Shown here piece by piece: positions 50,840 to 60,047 of a stretch of 64,000 nucleotides of DNA; the first letter of the stretch is position 1; each line of letters begins with the position of its first letter. Location of the stretch: contig JAHCBC010000005.1 in the NCBI GenBank assembly GCA_019634595.1, positions 1 through 64,000 on the forward strand, read 5' to 3'. Below the pieces are notes generated by a model. It did no database searches. It saw only the letters and a list, made by a program, of their open reading frames with translations, and was not told where the DNA came from. This stretch comes from Akkermansiaceae bacterium. GTDB taxonomy: Bacteria; Verrucomicrobiota; Verrucomicrobiia; Verrucomicrobiales; Akkermansiaceae. Both the position numbers and the translations under genes were made by a program.

Positions 50840-52393
50840 TCAGGCGCGGCGGGAGGACCAGACGAACGCCCCGACAATGAGGAGGGCGGCGGGCATGAAG
50901 AACAGGTTCGCCCGGTTGATGAACTGCACCTGGCTGTCCAGCAACGGCAGCATGTAGGTGCCGATGGAACGCGGGCCGGTGCCGGTGAGCGATTTCCGCC
51001 CGACCAGCCAGTTCACGGAGGAGGCCAGGAAATCGACGTTTTCCGTGCGCTGGCGCGTGGGATCGAGGAAGTCGGTGTTGGCGACGACGATCATGCGGGA
51101 GGTTTCGTTCGCGGTGGCGTCGCTGCTTTCATCCCCGCGGGTGACGCTGGCGGCCAGGTAGAGCGGCGGCTTGGAATCCTCCGCGGGATCGAAGACGGGA
51201 TCGCCCTCGCCGAACTTCGTCTCACCCCAGAATCCCTCCGCCGCGCGGATGAGGCCGAAGGGGGTGATCTTCCGCGTCATGAGATCCTCCGCGCCCTCCC
51301 GCACCTCCAGGGAAGAGGTGGCGCCGTTGAACATGGCGGACTGCAGGGCCAGGTCCGAAAGGAAATCCACGCCGTAGGTGTAGGTGCCGCGCGCGTGGGT
51401 GACGATGCGGCCACCCTCCCGGGCGATGACGCGGTCACGCTGCGGGGTGACGCCGTTGGTGCGGAGGAAGGCGCGGAGCTTCGCGGGCGTCTCGTTCGCC
51501 TTCAGCAGCACCAGCAGGGCGGCGCGGGGACGCTGCCAGTAGCGCTCCAGCACGGCGATCTCCTCATCGGTGAAGTCATACCGTGGCGCGACGAGGGCGA
51601 TGCCCTCAGCATCCTCCGGGATGTCCTTCATGCCGGCCAGTTCCATGGCGGTGAGCTGGATGTTCTGGAGGCGCAGGTTTTCCTCCAGCGACTTCCATGA
51701 GGACTCTTCCCCTTCCGCGTCGATGCGGCTCTTGTCGGAAAGGAAAAGCATCTTCCGCGGGCGGCCCTCGATGGCCTCGACCAAGCGCGCGGTGAGGAGA
51801 TCCTCGCCCTTGAAGCCGGTGGGACGCCGCTGGCCCTGGTAGGTGGTGTGGACGAGCATCTCATCCGCGACGACGATCTTGACGTTGGGGTTCAGCGCGC
51901 GGGTGCCGCCCTGTTCCTGGGCGGTGACGGCGGACTCGTCCGTGCGGGCGTCGATGAGGAGGAGGTCGCGGACGAGGGAGATGTCATACGCGGCGGTGAC
52001 CTGCTGGGTGCGGTCCGGGCTGCGGAGCGGGTCCAGGATCTCCAGCTCGATCTTTCCGCCGGAAAGGCGGGTATAGTCCTCCGCCAGCGCGCGCACCCGC
52101 TCGTAGAACGGGGAGGAGCGGCGGAAGGCCATGATCCATTTCACAGGCTTGTCCCGCTGCTGGATGGCTTCGGACTCCAGGTAGCGGCGGGTGGAGTTGG
52201 AGAGGGTGTAGTTTCCGTCCCTGCTGAGGTCCTTCCGCACGTAGTGGAAGGAACTGAGGTAGTTCAGTCCGCCCAGGACGAACAGCAGCAGGACGAGCTG
52301 GATGATGGAAAGCGTGCCCACGCCCCAGCGGTTGGGCTTGCGGGGCGCGCCACCGGATTTTTTCCCGGAGATTTCTGCGGAAGCTTCGGACAT
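50840..52393 (-). CDS. GldG-like ABC transporter auxiliary protein
   Basis: A 517-residue membrane-anchored protein. After a short cytoplasmic start with basic SGKKSGGAPRKPNRWG there is one N-terminal helix (about 30-46) and a second at the C-terminus (FFMPAALLIVGAFVWSSRR). The large periplasmic middle is the ABC_transp_aux/GldG domain: DPLRSPDRTQQVTAAYDIS, LLTARLVEAIEGRPRKMLFL, IALVAPRYDFTDEEIAVLERY and GGRIVTHA. In Flavobacterium GldG works with GldF and the ATPase GldA in gliding; elsewhere the complex is of unknown use. It is 13 bases after the permease gene. Confidence 0.88.
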   Translation of the reverse strand: MSEASAEISGKKSGGAPRKPNRWGVGTLSIIQLVLLLFVLGGLNYLSSFHYVRKDLSRDGNYTLSNSTRRYLESEAIQQRDKPVKWIMAFRRSSPFYERVRALAEDYTRLSGGKIELEILDPLRSPDRTQQVTAAYDISLVRDLLLIDARTDESAVTAQEQGGTRALNPNVKIVVADEMLVHTTYQGQRRPTGFKGEDLLTARLVEAIEGRPRKMLFLSDKSRIDAEGEESSWKSLEENLRLQNIQLTAMELAGMKDIPEDAEGIALVAPRYDFTDEEIAVLERYWQRPRAALLVLLKANETPAKLRAFLRTNGVTPQRDRVIAREGGRIVTHARGTYTYGVDFLSDLALQSAMFNGATSSLEVREGAEDLMTRKITPFGLIRAAEGFWGETKFGEGDPVFDPAEDSKPPLYLAASVTRGDESSDATANETSRMIVVANTDFLDPTRQRTENVDFLASSVNWLVGRKSLTGTGPRSIGTYMLPLLDSQVQFINRANLFFMPAALLIVGAFVWSSRRA

Positions 52394-52406
52394 GAGGGTG
52401 GGGAGG

Positions 52407-53177
52407 TCAGCGCCGCCAGCGGCGGAAATCCACGACCTGGTAGGTCAGGAACAGGACGAAGATGGCAAGGGTGAGGTAGAGCACCGCCGGACGGCTGTCG
52501 AACAGGCCGCTGGCGAAGTAGTGGAGGTGCTGGCGGGAGGAGATGTAGTCGAAGAACGCGGCCCCGGCGAAGGAGTTCCCCCAGATGGTGGTGACGTAGC
52601 CGAGGAAGTGGAAGATGACCAGGATGCCGATGGTGAAGATGCCGGCGGTGATCTGGCTGGAGGTCAGCGAGGAGCAGAGGCAGCCGACGGCGGTGAACGC
52701 CGCGCCCATGAGCCAGATGATGGCCAGTGAACCGAGCAGGCCGCCCGCGGTCCACGCCGGAGGCATGCCTTTCGCCCACTCGAACACCGTCACCCAGTCG
52801 AACATTTTGAACTGCACGATGGCGGGCACCCACAGCAATGTGTAGAAAATCATGGCCGCGGTGTACTTCGACGCCACCACCTGCCAGCTCCGCACCGGCG
52901 CGGTCAGCAGGCTTTCCAGCGTGCCGCTGCGCTCCTCCTCCGCGAAAAGCCGCATGGTGATGAGCGGGAAAATGAACAGGAAATAGAACCAGAACAACGG
53001 CGTGTGGAAGGTGACATACACCAGGCTGTCCTTCACCGGGGTGTCACGGAACCCCTTCATGGCCGTGGAAAGGGAGATCCCCTGCATGATGACGACGAAC
53101 GCCAGGATGACCCAGCCGAAGGGACTGAGGAAATAGCCCTTCAATTCCTTGAAGGTGAGGATGCGGAAAAGTCTCAT
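52407..53177 (-). CDS. GldF-like ABC-2 type permease
   Basis: A 256-residue inner membrane permease. I start it at 53177 (MRLFRILTFKELKGYFLSPF), the typical opening of ABC-2 permeases; the frame upstream lacks similarity. Six hydrophobic helices and the central block RLFAEEERSGTLESLLTAPV, the coupling-type motif of ABC-2 permeases, are visible. The usual third component, an ATPase with Walker motifs, is not adjacent: the next gene upstream is a secreted beta-helix protein on the same strand. Confidence 0.9.
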   Translation of the reverse strand: MRLFRILTFKELKGYFLSPFGWVILAFVVIMQGISLSTAMKGFRDTPVKDSLVYVTFHTPLFWFYFLFIFPLITMRLFAEEERSGTLESLLTAPVRSWQVVASKYTAAMIFYTLLWVPAIVQFKMFDWVTVFEWAKGMPPAWTAGGLLGSLAIIWLMGAAFTAVGCLCSSLTSSQITAGIFTIGILVIFHFLGYVTTIWGNSFAGAAFFDYISSRQHLHYFASGLFDSRPAVLYLTLAIFVLFLTYQVVDFRRWRR

Positions 53178-53325
53178 GCGGCGTGGGCGCTCTAGGTAGG
53201 TGATCCACCGCCCGGAGGCAAAGGGAAAAGAACCGGAGGCAAAGCGGCGCCAGCGGGGGTTTCCGCCCATCGGGGTGCATTTTCCCGGCGAGGGGAGGGC
53301 CAGTTCCCGCCGATCCAACATCCCA

Positions 53326-56028
53326 TCACTCCCCGGACATCTCCAGGTTGTCGATGTGGAAGGCGGTGTCCGCATTGGAGATGGCGCTCCACAGGACGAG
53401 GTTCGCCTTCGTCCACTCCTTCTTGCACGGGATGTCCGGGTGGTTCGTTCTGGTGCCGTCCTGGCGGGTGATCTCCACGTTCCAGGTGCCGCTGCCGGGG
53501 GTGGCGGTCATGCGGACGCGGAACCACTCGCCGGTGGGGATGTCCGCCAGCGGCACGCTGCGGCCGGTGGTCGCGGCCAGCTTTCCATCCTTCCATGAAA
53601 GATAGGGGCCCGCTCCGAACTCACCTCCACGCACCTCGAAAAACCACTCCGCTCCGGCGCGTGACATGGCATCGAAGGAAATGCGGATCGGTCCCGGTGC
53701 GAACTTCGGGTGCAGGTTCAGCACCGGCAGCCAGGATGGCGTGAGGCCGGGCGCGTCCTGGATCTTGATCGACTTTTTCGACGGGGCGGGGGAGGCGGAT
53801 CCCGCGCCACCGTCCAACGGGATGGGTGAGGAAGCATCGCTGGTCACGCTGATGGAGTCGCCCTTCTTCTCCTTCGACAGATCCGCCGAGGCTCCGATGA
53901 TAGGCAACGTGCCGTCCGCAGCGAACTCGAACGTCTTCATCGGGATCGACCACGGCGGTGACGGCCACGGCTTGGAGTCCTCCTCCCAGTTCGGGAAATC
54001 CGCCTTTTCCGCCAGCTCGCGCCATGCCTTTCCGCGCGGCCCGTCCGACCGCACGCCGGCCACGGACAGGTCCCATGGCTTGAAGCCCAGCTTCAGCGCC
54101 GGGCTGTCCGGCTTCAGGTGGAAATCACGCTTCGCCAGATCGACGAACTGCGGGTCCGCGATGATGGAGCCGCCGTCGCGTCCCTGCTTCCGCCACTCAT
54201 CCCATGACCATCCCTCGGTCATCTCCGGCATCTTTCCCGTCACTGGCCAGTAGAGGTTCTTCCGCATCACGTAGGCGGTCTTCGGGTCGCCGTGGCCGCG
54301 GTTCTCCACGTCCGCCCAGTTGTATTTCGTGCCGTGCAGCAGCTTCGCCGTGTCCGGGTTCCAGACGATGATGTTGTTCTCGTAGATGAAGCTCAGCCGT
54401 TTCTCCGGCCTGCTGCGCTGGATCTGCGCGTTCTTGCCGAAGGCGAAAATGTTGTTACGGATGGTGTTGTAGTAGCCGTAGTGCTGGTGGAAGCCGCTCT
54501 CCCGCGTGTCATGCACCAGGTTGTTCTCGAACACCAGGCCCGTGCTGCCCTCGTCCGTGTAGAGGCCCCAGCCGCCGTAACGGTGGCTGCTGATGTCATG
54601 CACATGGTTCCCGCGCACCACCGTGCCCAGGGACGTGCCCAGATTGTAGAACCCGCCCATGTCACTGGTATATCCCCAGCCGATGTGGTGGATGTGGTTG
54701 TTCTCATACCGGTTCCGGTGCGCGACCGTCTCCCCATAGCCCCAGTGCCAGCCCGCGGAGATGCCGGTGTAGTAGAGATCCCCGATGTCATTGTGCATCA
54801 CCCCGCAGTCGGAAGCATGGCCGACGAACACGCCGATGGCGTCCGGGAAGATCCTCCCCGCGTGCTGGATGATGTTGTTGTCCACCGTCACGAACGCCGT
54901 CGTCTTCGTGGAGCCGGGCTGCGTCGTCGGGCCGATGCGGACACCTCCGGCCCCCAGGTCGTGGAGATGGCTGTGTTTCACCGAGCTATGCGCCACGTCA
55001 TGCCGGAACCACAGCGCGTAGCCGCCCGTGTGGCTGATCTCGCAGTTGTCGAAATGGATGTTCTCAGACCGGTCCACCTCCACCGCCGCGCCCATCATGT
55101 GCGCCGCCTGCGGGTCGCCGTAGCCGTCCGGCCCCATCACCCACTGCTGGTGGCGGAAGGAGATCCCCGTGAAGCGGATGTCCTTCGCCCCGTCGATGGT
55201 GACCAGCTTCTGCGAAACCGGCGCGGACACCTCCGCCTTTGAAAGATCCTCACCCGGCAGCGGGGAGTAGAGCAGCTCCCCGGAGCGGGAAAGGAACCAC
55301 TCGCCCGGTGCATCCAGCGCCGCGCGGTAGTTCTCCATGTGAAAGCGTCCGTCCGGCTCGTTCGTCAGCAGCTCGCGCATGCGCGGCCCGTGCATCAGCA
55401 CCGCGTTCGCCGCCGGGTTTAGCTGCTTCAGGTGGTAGTGGTGGACGTCCCACGTGTGCGGGATGATGATCTCCACATCCCCCGTCTCCTCCGGCTTGAT
55501 CTGTTGGAAAATGGCGAACGTCGGCGCGCTGGTGGTGAATGCCTGGTACTTCAGCGCCGCCTCCCACTTCTCATCGCCCGGCTTCTCCCCGGGGAAGATC
55601 GCGGAGGTCGCGCGGTCCTCCATGTGCAGGAATCCCTTGTTCGGCGTGCGTGCCCGTGTCGCCCGGCGACCGTTGATCCACAGTTGCTGGAAATACCATT
55701 TCCCCTCACGGACCTCCGGCACCTCCGCCCGCCACAGGCCGTCCGCCTGCTTCGTCCAGCCGGTGATCCTCCTACCTCCGTCGATCACCACCGCGGCTCC
55801 CTCCGCATTCCGGAAGTGGATCCCGGAGTCCGCCGCGCCCAGCGCCACCGCCTCCGTGATGGGGTAGGTCCCCGCCTGCATCACCACCGTCACCGGCTTC
55901 GGCTCTTTCCGCGCCGCCTCCAGGATCGCGGAAAAAGGACGGTCCGGTGAAACGGAAATCTCACCCGCAAACGCGGGCACGGCAAGGCATGTGGAAACGA
56001 GCAGACAGCGAAGGATCATGTGCGCCAT
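53326..56028 (-). CDS. Secreted right-handed beta-helix protein with LamG-like C-terminus
   Basis: A 900-residue exported protein with signal MILRCLLVSTCLAVPAFA (start MAHM or M4). An N-terminal ADP-type fold leads to a right-handed parallel beta-helix (about residues 290-560) in which short turns repeat as N-N-x-I-x-x-x (HFDNCEISH, SVKHSHLHDL, TVDNNIIQH, VMHNDIGDLY, YENNHIHH, VRGNHVHD, FENNLVHDT, IRNNIFAF): the Asn ladder of polysaccharide lyases or similar enzymes. The last 170 residues are a concanavalin/LamG-like domain (FEVRGGEFGAGPYLSWKDGKL..WNVEITRQDGT). Likely a polysaccharide-acting or -binding protein; no catalytic residues can be named. Confidence 0.87.
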   Translation of the reverse strand: MAHMILRCLLVSTCLAVPAFAGEISVSPDRPFSAILEAARKEPKPVTVVMQAGTYPITEAVALGAADSGIHFRNAEGAAVVIDGGRRITGWTKQADGLWRAEVPEVREGKWYFQQLWINGRRATRARTPNKGFLHMEDRATSAIFPGEKPGDEKWEAALKYQAFTTSAPTFAIFQQIKPEETGDVEIIIPHTWDVHHYHLKQLNPAANAVLMHGPRMRELLTNEPDGRFHMENYRAALDAPGEWFLSRSGELLYSPLPGEDLSKAEVSAPVSQKLVTIDGAKDIRFTGISFRHQQWVMGPDGYGDPQAAHMMGAAVEVDRSENIHFDNCEISHTGGYALWFRHDVAHSSVKHSHLHDLGAGGVRIGPTTQPGSTKTTAFVTVDNNIIQHAGRIFPDAIGVFVGHASDCGVMHNDIGDLYYTGISAGWHWGYGETVAHRNRYENNHIHHIGWGYTSDMGGFYNLGTSLGTVVRGNHVHDISSHRYGGWGLYTDEGSTGLVFENNLVHDTRESGFHQHYGYYNTIRNNIFAFGKNAQIQRSRPEKRLSFIYENNIIVWNPDTAKLLHGTKYNWADVENRGHGDPKTAYVMRKNLYWPVTGKMPEMTEGWSWDEWRKQGRDGGSIIADPQFVDLAKRDFHLKPDSPALKLGFKPWDLSVAGVRSDGPRGKAWRELAEKADFPNWEEDSKPWPSPPWSIPMKTFEFAADGTLPIIGASADLSKEKKGDSISVTSDASSPIPLDGGAGSASPAPSKKSIKIQDAPGLTPSWLPVLNLHPKFAPGPIRISFDAMSRAGAEWFFEVRGGEFGAGPYLSWKDGKLAATTGRSVPLADIPTGEWFRVRMTATPGSGTWNVEITRQDGTRTNHPDIPCKKEWTKANLVLWSAISNADTAFHIDNLEMSGE

Positions 56029-56059
56029 GCAATACGGCAGGATAACGCCGATTTGTCAG

Positions 56060-56185
56060 TAAGGAGGGACCACACTCTTGTCCTCCGGCTGCAACAGGAA
56101 CGCAAAACAAAGGCGTCTTGGGAGTAGATCCGCCCATTCCTGCTTCGCCAATGCCGCCGGAGGACAGGAGTGTCCTCCCTCCCTA
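56060..56185. repeat. Family-C inverted-repeat element, copy 2
   Basis: An inverted copy of the element at 38157-38282, sharing the terminal GGAGGGAGGACACTC...-type repeats (here GGAGGGACCACACTC) and interior CAACAGGAACGCAAA and GCCAATGCCG tracts. It fills the space between the 5' end of the beta-helix gene and the stop of the next gene, whose TAG lies in its last bases. Confidence 0.85.
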
Positions 56186-56935
56186 CTCCGGCTTCTGCTC
56201 TTTCAGCCACCAAGGGATCTCCATCGCCTGTGCGCCTTCCTTCGCATCCAGGAACGTGTGCATCGAGTCATCCGTGAAGTATTTCCAGAACACCTTCTTC
56301 GCTTCCGCATCCATGATGTTGAAAGAACCTTTCGCTTCCTCCCCGCGGAGAAAGTCCCGGTAGGCATCCAGAGGTTCCGGTCCCGCCTGCTGGAAGATCA
56401 CGCGGCCGCCATATTGCTTGTAGAGCGCGCGGTTCACTTTCCACGTGCGGACGAACTCGCGGGCCATCTTCGTTTCCTCCGCATCCCGCTTCTTCGGTTT
56501 GTCCGCCTCCTGTTCCATGGTTTTCAGGACATCCTCCGCCATTGCCAGTTCCTCCTGCTTCTTCTTGCGGTCCGCATCGCTGAGCGTGGCGGACTTCAGT
56601 TCCTCCTCCAGGCGCTTCCTGTCCTTGATGAAGCCCTCGCGGGTCGTCTTGTCCATTTCATCGCCCTTGGCGAGGAACGTCTCCACCTCTTCATCCGTCG
56701 CCGCGATCTTGTTGTCCTTCGCATACTTCTCCATCATCGCGGTGAAGATGAGGGAGGTGAGCGCCTCGCTCTGGTTCGCCTTGATCGGCTTGCCCAGCAC
56801 CTCGGCGATCGTGACTGTCTGCTCTTCCGCGTCTTTCTTCGGGGCGGGGGCGACCTCCCCCGTCTCCGGCTTTTCGGGCTGGGCGGGCAGGAGCGGCCCG
56901 GTGGCACAGAGGATGATGAATGGGAAAGTTTTCAT
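56183..56935 (-). CDS. Exported SurA-N-like helical protein
   Basis: A 250-residue exported protein with a short signal peptide (MKTFPFIILCATGPLLPA). The mature part is highly charged and helical (EEELKSATLSDADRKKKQEELAMAEDVLKTMEQEADKPKK). EVLGKPIKANQSEALTSLIFTAMMEKYAKDN followed by a long helix resembles the N-terminal chaperone region of SurA/parvulin-type proteins, but no PPIase domain follows. No catalytic motif was seen. It might be a periplasmic chaperone-like protein. The stop is in the family-C repeat. Confidence 0.6.
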   Translation of the reverse strand: MKTFPFIILCATGPLLPAQPEKPETGEVAPAPKKDAEEQTVTIAEVLGKPIKANQSEALTSLIFTAMMEKYAKDNKIAATDEEVETFLAKGDEMDKTTREGFIKDRKRLEEELKSATLSDADRKKKQEELAMAEDVLKTMEQEADKPKKRDAEETKMAREFVRTWKVNRALYKQYGGRVIFQQAGPEPLDAYRDFLRGEEAKGSFNIMDAEAKKVFWKYFTDDSMHTFLDAKEGAQAMEIPWWLKEQKPE

Positions 56936-57033
56936 GGGAACACCACCCTAACCGTGCGTCGGATCCGGCACGGGTCAACCGAAAGGATGGCATCCCGCCC
57001 GTGGCGGATTTCATGGCGTGACGGATCCGGGAG

Positions 57034-57139
57034 GTAGCGGATCTCGTGAGAGATTCGGCGGGATGGATGTCACCTGACAGGAACGCTGCGGTTTTTCCGT
57101 GGACTTCCCCACCACCGGAAGTCTCACGACTTCCGCTAC
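57034..57139. repeat. Family-B composite repeat, copy 5
   Basis: 106 bases: left palindrome ATCTC-GTGA-GAGAT within GTAGCGGATCTCGTGAGAGA, right arm CCGGAAGTCTCACGACTTCC. Lies between the helical protein gene and the 3' end of the lipoprotein with the long Q/R/E tail. Confidence 0.9.
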
Positions 57140-57156
57140 GCCTGGAGGCCGAAAGA

Positions 57157-59934
57157 TCACCGCTCCCGGCGTTCCCGGCGGCCCTGTGACGGTTGGCCGT
57201 CACCGCCATCGCCTTGGGAAGGCGGACGCATGCGTTCCTGTTGCTGGCGTTGTTGTTCCTGTTGTTCACGCGCTCGTTCCTGTTGCTGACGCTGCATCTC
57301 CTCCTGCTGTTCGCGCATGCGTTCCTGCTGCTGGCGCTGCTGTTCCCGCGCCTCCTCGATCTGGCGTTGGCGTTCCTGCTGTTGGCGCTGCATTTCCTCC
57401 TGTTGCTGGCGTTGGCGTTCCTGCTGTTGGCGCTGCATTTCCTCCTGTTGCTGGCGTTGTCGCTCGCGGGCCTCCTCGATCTGTTTCTGCCGGGCCTCTT
57501 CCTGCTGCTGGCGCATTTGCTCCTGCTGCTGCTGACGGGCCTTTTCGGCCTCCTGCATGCGTTGTTGCTCCTCGCGGGCCTTGGCTTCCTCAGCCTGCTT
57601 CCTGGCCTCGTCCTGCTGCTGGCGCATCTGCTCCTGCTGCTGCTTGCGGGCCTTCTCAGCTTCCTGCATGCGTTGTTGCTCCTCACGGGCCTTGGCTTCC
57701 TCGGCCTGCTTCTGCTTCGCTGCCTCGTCCTGCTGCTGGCGCATCTGTTCCTGCTGTTGCTGGCGGGCCTTCTCAGCTTCCTGCATGCGGCCTTGCTGCT
57801 CTTCGTTGGCCTTTGCCTCCTCGACCTGCTGCTTGCGCGACTCTTCCTCCTGCTGGCGGTTCATTCCCTGGCGGCCTGGTCGCTCTCCGGCTGGCGGGCG
57901 GTTCTCGCCGTCCTGTCCGGGCGCATCGGCCCGTGGATTGCGGCGCGGATCCTGTCCGGGCGTGCCGCGGTTGTCAGGAGTCCTGCCACGGCCGTTCTCT
58001 TGATCTTCCCGCGTTTCACGATCAGACATGTTCGGGCGGGACGGCGGAGTGTTCGGATCCTGCGGTGGATTCTGCGGAGGAGTCACCGGCTCAGGTCCGG
58101 GAGTGGGGACGGCAGGTGGGGTGGGCGTGCCCGGGCGGGGTGCATCCGGTGCATCATCATCACGTCCGCGGTTTCCACGTTCCTCCCGCTGCTGGCCGCG
58201 GCCCTCGTTCATGTCCCGTTGGCGTTCTTCCGAAGCGTCACGGCGTCCGCGCGGAGTGCGGGAATCATCCGCTCCGGGGCGGCCCGGCCGGTCAGCGCCC
58301 GGAACATCTGGCCGATCAACACCGGGACGGCCCGGGCGGTCGGGGCGTTCGGCAGCGGGGCCACCGGGCATCGGGCGTCCGGGTGGATTTCCCGCGTTTT
58401 CGTCCGGGCGATCCGCCGGATCCGGGCGTGGTCCACGGTCGCGGGACGGCCCGCGGTCGGGACGGTTGACGTCCGGACGGGTACGGTCGTCGTCACGGCG
58501 TCCATCCGCATCACCCGGGGTGCCCGGTCTGCGTGGTGGATCTCCCGCATCCGGCCTGCGGGGCTGGTCACGCACCACGCGCTCCGCTTCCCTGCGGTTC
58601 GACTCCAGGCGCTCACCGCGCTGGCGGTTGAAATCATCCCTGCCTCCCAGGCTCTCCACCGCGCGGTCCGCCTCCCTGCGGCGCTCCTGGCGATTCTCGC
58701 GGAAGCGTTCGGAAATTTCCGGCCGCAGTTTTCCCTCACGCTCGATGGAGACGTTCTCCAGACGTTCCCGCACGCGGGACGGACGGAGGGCGCTGTTCCA
58801 TGGTGCGTCGATGCGCGGTCCCGCGACGCGCAGTTCATCTCCGGAAACACGCGGGCGCATTTCCAAGGGGTCGCGTCCCGGACGGCGCATCTGGTCACGG
58901 CTCAGGCGATAGAAGGGAAGGGGGGCGGAAACCTGGTCACGCACGCGGCGGTATTCCGGACCACCGACGATGACATCCCGGTTCCGCCAGTGGATGTTGG
59001 TGATGTTGCGGGTGTTGCGGAACAGGTCGTTGTTCCGGGAAAACGGCAGGCAGTGGCTGCGGATGGGGGAGGAAAAGTTCTTCACCAGCACGAAGCTGAA
59101 CCAGGAGGAGCTGATGCCGAACTCCACGTCGATGTTGTTCCCCCAGTTCCGCCCGCGCCAGGCGAGCGTCTCCGGCGGCAGCGGCGCCCAGCCGATGGTG
59201 TCGCCGCTTTCCCGCCAGGAAACCCAAGCGGGCGCCCACTCGTCACCGGGCACCCACACCCAGCCATGGCCGCGCACCAGCGCCCAGCGTCCGTAGTGGT
59301 AGCACGCCCAGCCGAACGGCTCGTCCGACATCCACGTCCAGCCCCGGTCCGTGCAGGCCCAGCGGCCGACGGTGTACGGCCGCCAGCCGGAGGACCGTAC
59401 CGCGGCGGGCTGATAGACGTAGCCGTAGTCCACCGTCTCGATCCATGAACCGTAGGCGGAGAGGGGTTCGTAAAAAGTGGTGTAGTCCGCCACCGGCAGC
59501 GCATCCAGAGGCGCGTCCTCGATGTAGCCGGAGCCGATGGCCTCACGCCCGGCCAGGTCCAGCTCGCGGTCGTCCAGATCCTGCTCCCGGCCGGCCATGT
59601 CGCGGTGCTTCGCGTCCAGATCCGTCTCCATCTGTTCCACGCGTCCTTGGCGTGCGGCCAGGTCACGTTCCCGCTTCGCCAGCTCCGCCTCCGCCGCGGC
59701 CTTGTCCCCGGCCTGCCTGGCCAGTTCCTCCCTTTCCAGGTCGAGCGCGGCGCGCTCCCGCTCGATCTCATACCGTTCACGCGCCACGCGTTCGTTCTCC
59801 AGTTGCTGCTGGAGTTCGTCCGCCTTGCGCTGGAGGTCGTTGACTTTGGTGTCGGTGTCACCGGATTTCCGGTCACAGCCGGTGGTGACGAAAAGGGAGA
59901 GGACGGTGAAGGTCGCGGCGATCGGGGTTTTCAT
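57157..59934 (-). CDS. Lipoprotein with DUF6600-like domain and giant Q/R/E-rich coiled tail
   Basis: A 925-residue protein started at 59934 (MKTPIAATFTVLSLFVTTGCDRK), giving a lipobox-like TTGC with Cys at about residue 20, so it should be lipid-anchored. Residues about 30-130 are a coiled coil (KADELQQQLENERVARERYEIE). A tryptophan-rich region (about 150-265: SGWRPYTVGRWACTDRGW, PFGWACYHYGRWAL, GWVWVPGDEWAPAWVSWR) matches the DUF6600 pattern. A Pro/Arg/Asp-rich linker full of RPDxxRPG (about 420-660) follows, then a very long tail of Glu, Gln, Arg and Ala repeats (EEAKAREEQQRMQEAEKA units) up to the C-terminus. Possibly a periplasmic or cell-surface structural protein. Low-complexity parts make the exact length in other strains unpredictable. 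Confidence 0.75.
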   Translation of the reverse strand: MKTPIAATFTVLSLFVTTGCDRKSGDTDTKVNDLQRKADELQQQLENERVARERYEIERERAALDLEREELARQAGDKAAAEAELAKRERDLAARQGRVEQMETDLDAKHRDMAGREQDLDDRELDLAGREAIGSGYIEDAPLDALPVADYTTFYEPLSAYGSWIETVDYGYVYQPAAVRSSGWRPYTVGRWACTDRGWTWMSDEPFGWACYHYGRWALVRGHGWVWVPGDEWAPAWVSWRESGDTIGWAPLPPETLAWRGRNWGNNIDVEFGISSSWFSFVLVKNFSSPIRSHCLPFSRNNDLFRNTRNITNIHWRNRDVIVGGPEYRRVRDQVSAPLPFYRLSRDQMRRPGRDPLEMRPRVSGDELRVAGPRIDAPWNSALRPSRVRERLENVSIEREGKLRPEISERFRENRQERRREADRAVESLGGRDDFNRQRGERLESNRREAERVVRDQPRRPDAGDPPRRPGTPGDADGRRDDDRTRPDVNRPDRGPSRDRGPRPDPADRPDENAGNPPGRPMPGGPAAERPDRPGRPGVDRPDVPGADRPGRPGADDSRTPRGRRDASEERQRDMNEGRGQQREERGNRGRDDDAPDAPRPGTPTPPAVPTPGPEPVTPPQNPPQDPNTPPSRPNMSDRETREDQENGRGRTPDNRGTPGQDPRRNPRADAPGQDGENRPPAGERPGRQGMNRQQEEESRKQQVEEAKANEEQQGRMQEAEKARQQQQEQMRQQQDEAAKQKQAEEAKAREEQQRMQEAEKARKQQQEQMRQQQDEARKQAEEAKAREEQQRMQEAEKARQQQQEQMRQQQEEARQKQIEEARERQRQQQEEMQRQQQERQRQQQEEMQRQQQERQRQIEEAREQQRQQQERMREQQEEMQRQQQERAREQQEQQRQQQERMRPPSQGDGGDGQPSQGRRERRER
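57225..57830. repeat. Tandem low-complexity repeats in the coding tail
   Basis: Within the lipoprotein gene, units of about 39-42 codons (QQQQEQMRQQQDEARK + AEEAKAREEQQRMQEAEKA) repeat three times at about 57480-57830, followed towards the 3' end by shorter 10-13 codon units (QRQQQEEMQRQQQER). On the plus strand the same DNA reads as a run of hydrophobic Leu/Cys codons, an artefact of the Gln/Arg/Glu-rich composition. Confidence 0.8.
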
Positions 59935-60047
59935 GGCAGGAACTTTGGTTACGGTGGATGGGACGGAACCACCGGAGGACAATATTCACCGGGAAATCCC
60001 TCCGGGGGGAAATATTTTGTCGGAGCCGCTGGATGGAAAAAATTCCT

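Noticed and set aside
57193..59448. 751-codon open frame on the plus strand, full of Leu and Cys
   Set aside because: It is the antisense shadow of the Q/R/E-rich lipoprotein tail; CAG/GAG/CGC codons read backwards as Leu-type codons. No domain, no start context, and the opposite strand has a lipobox and recognisable domains.
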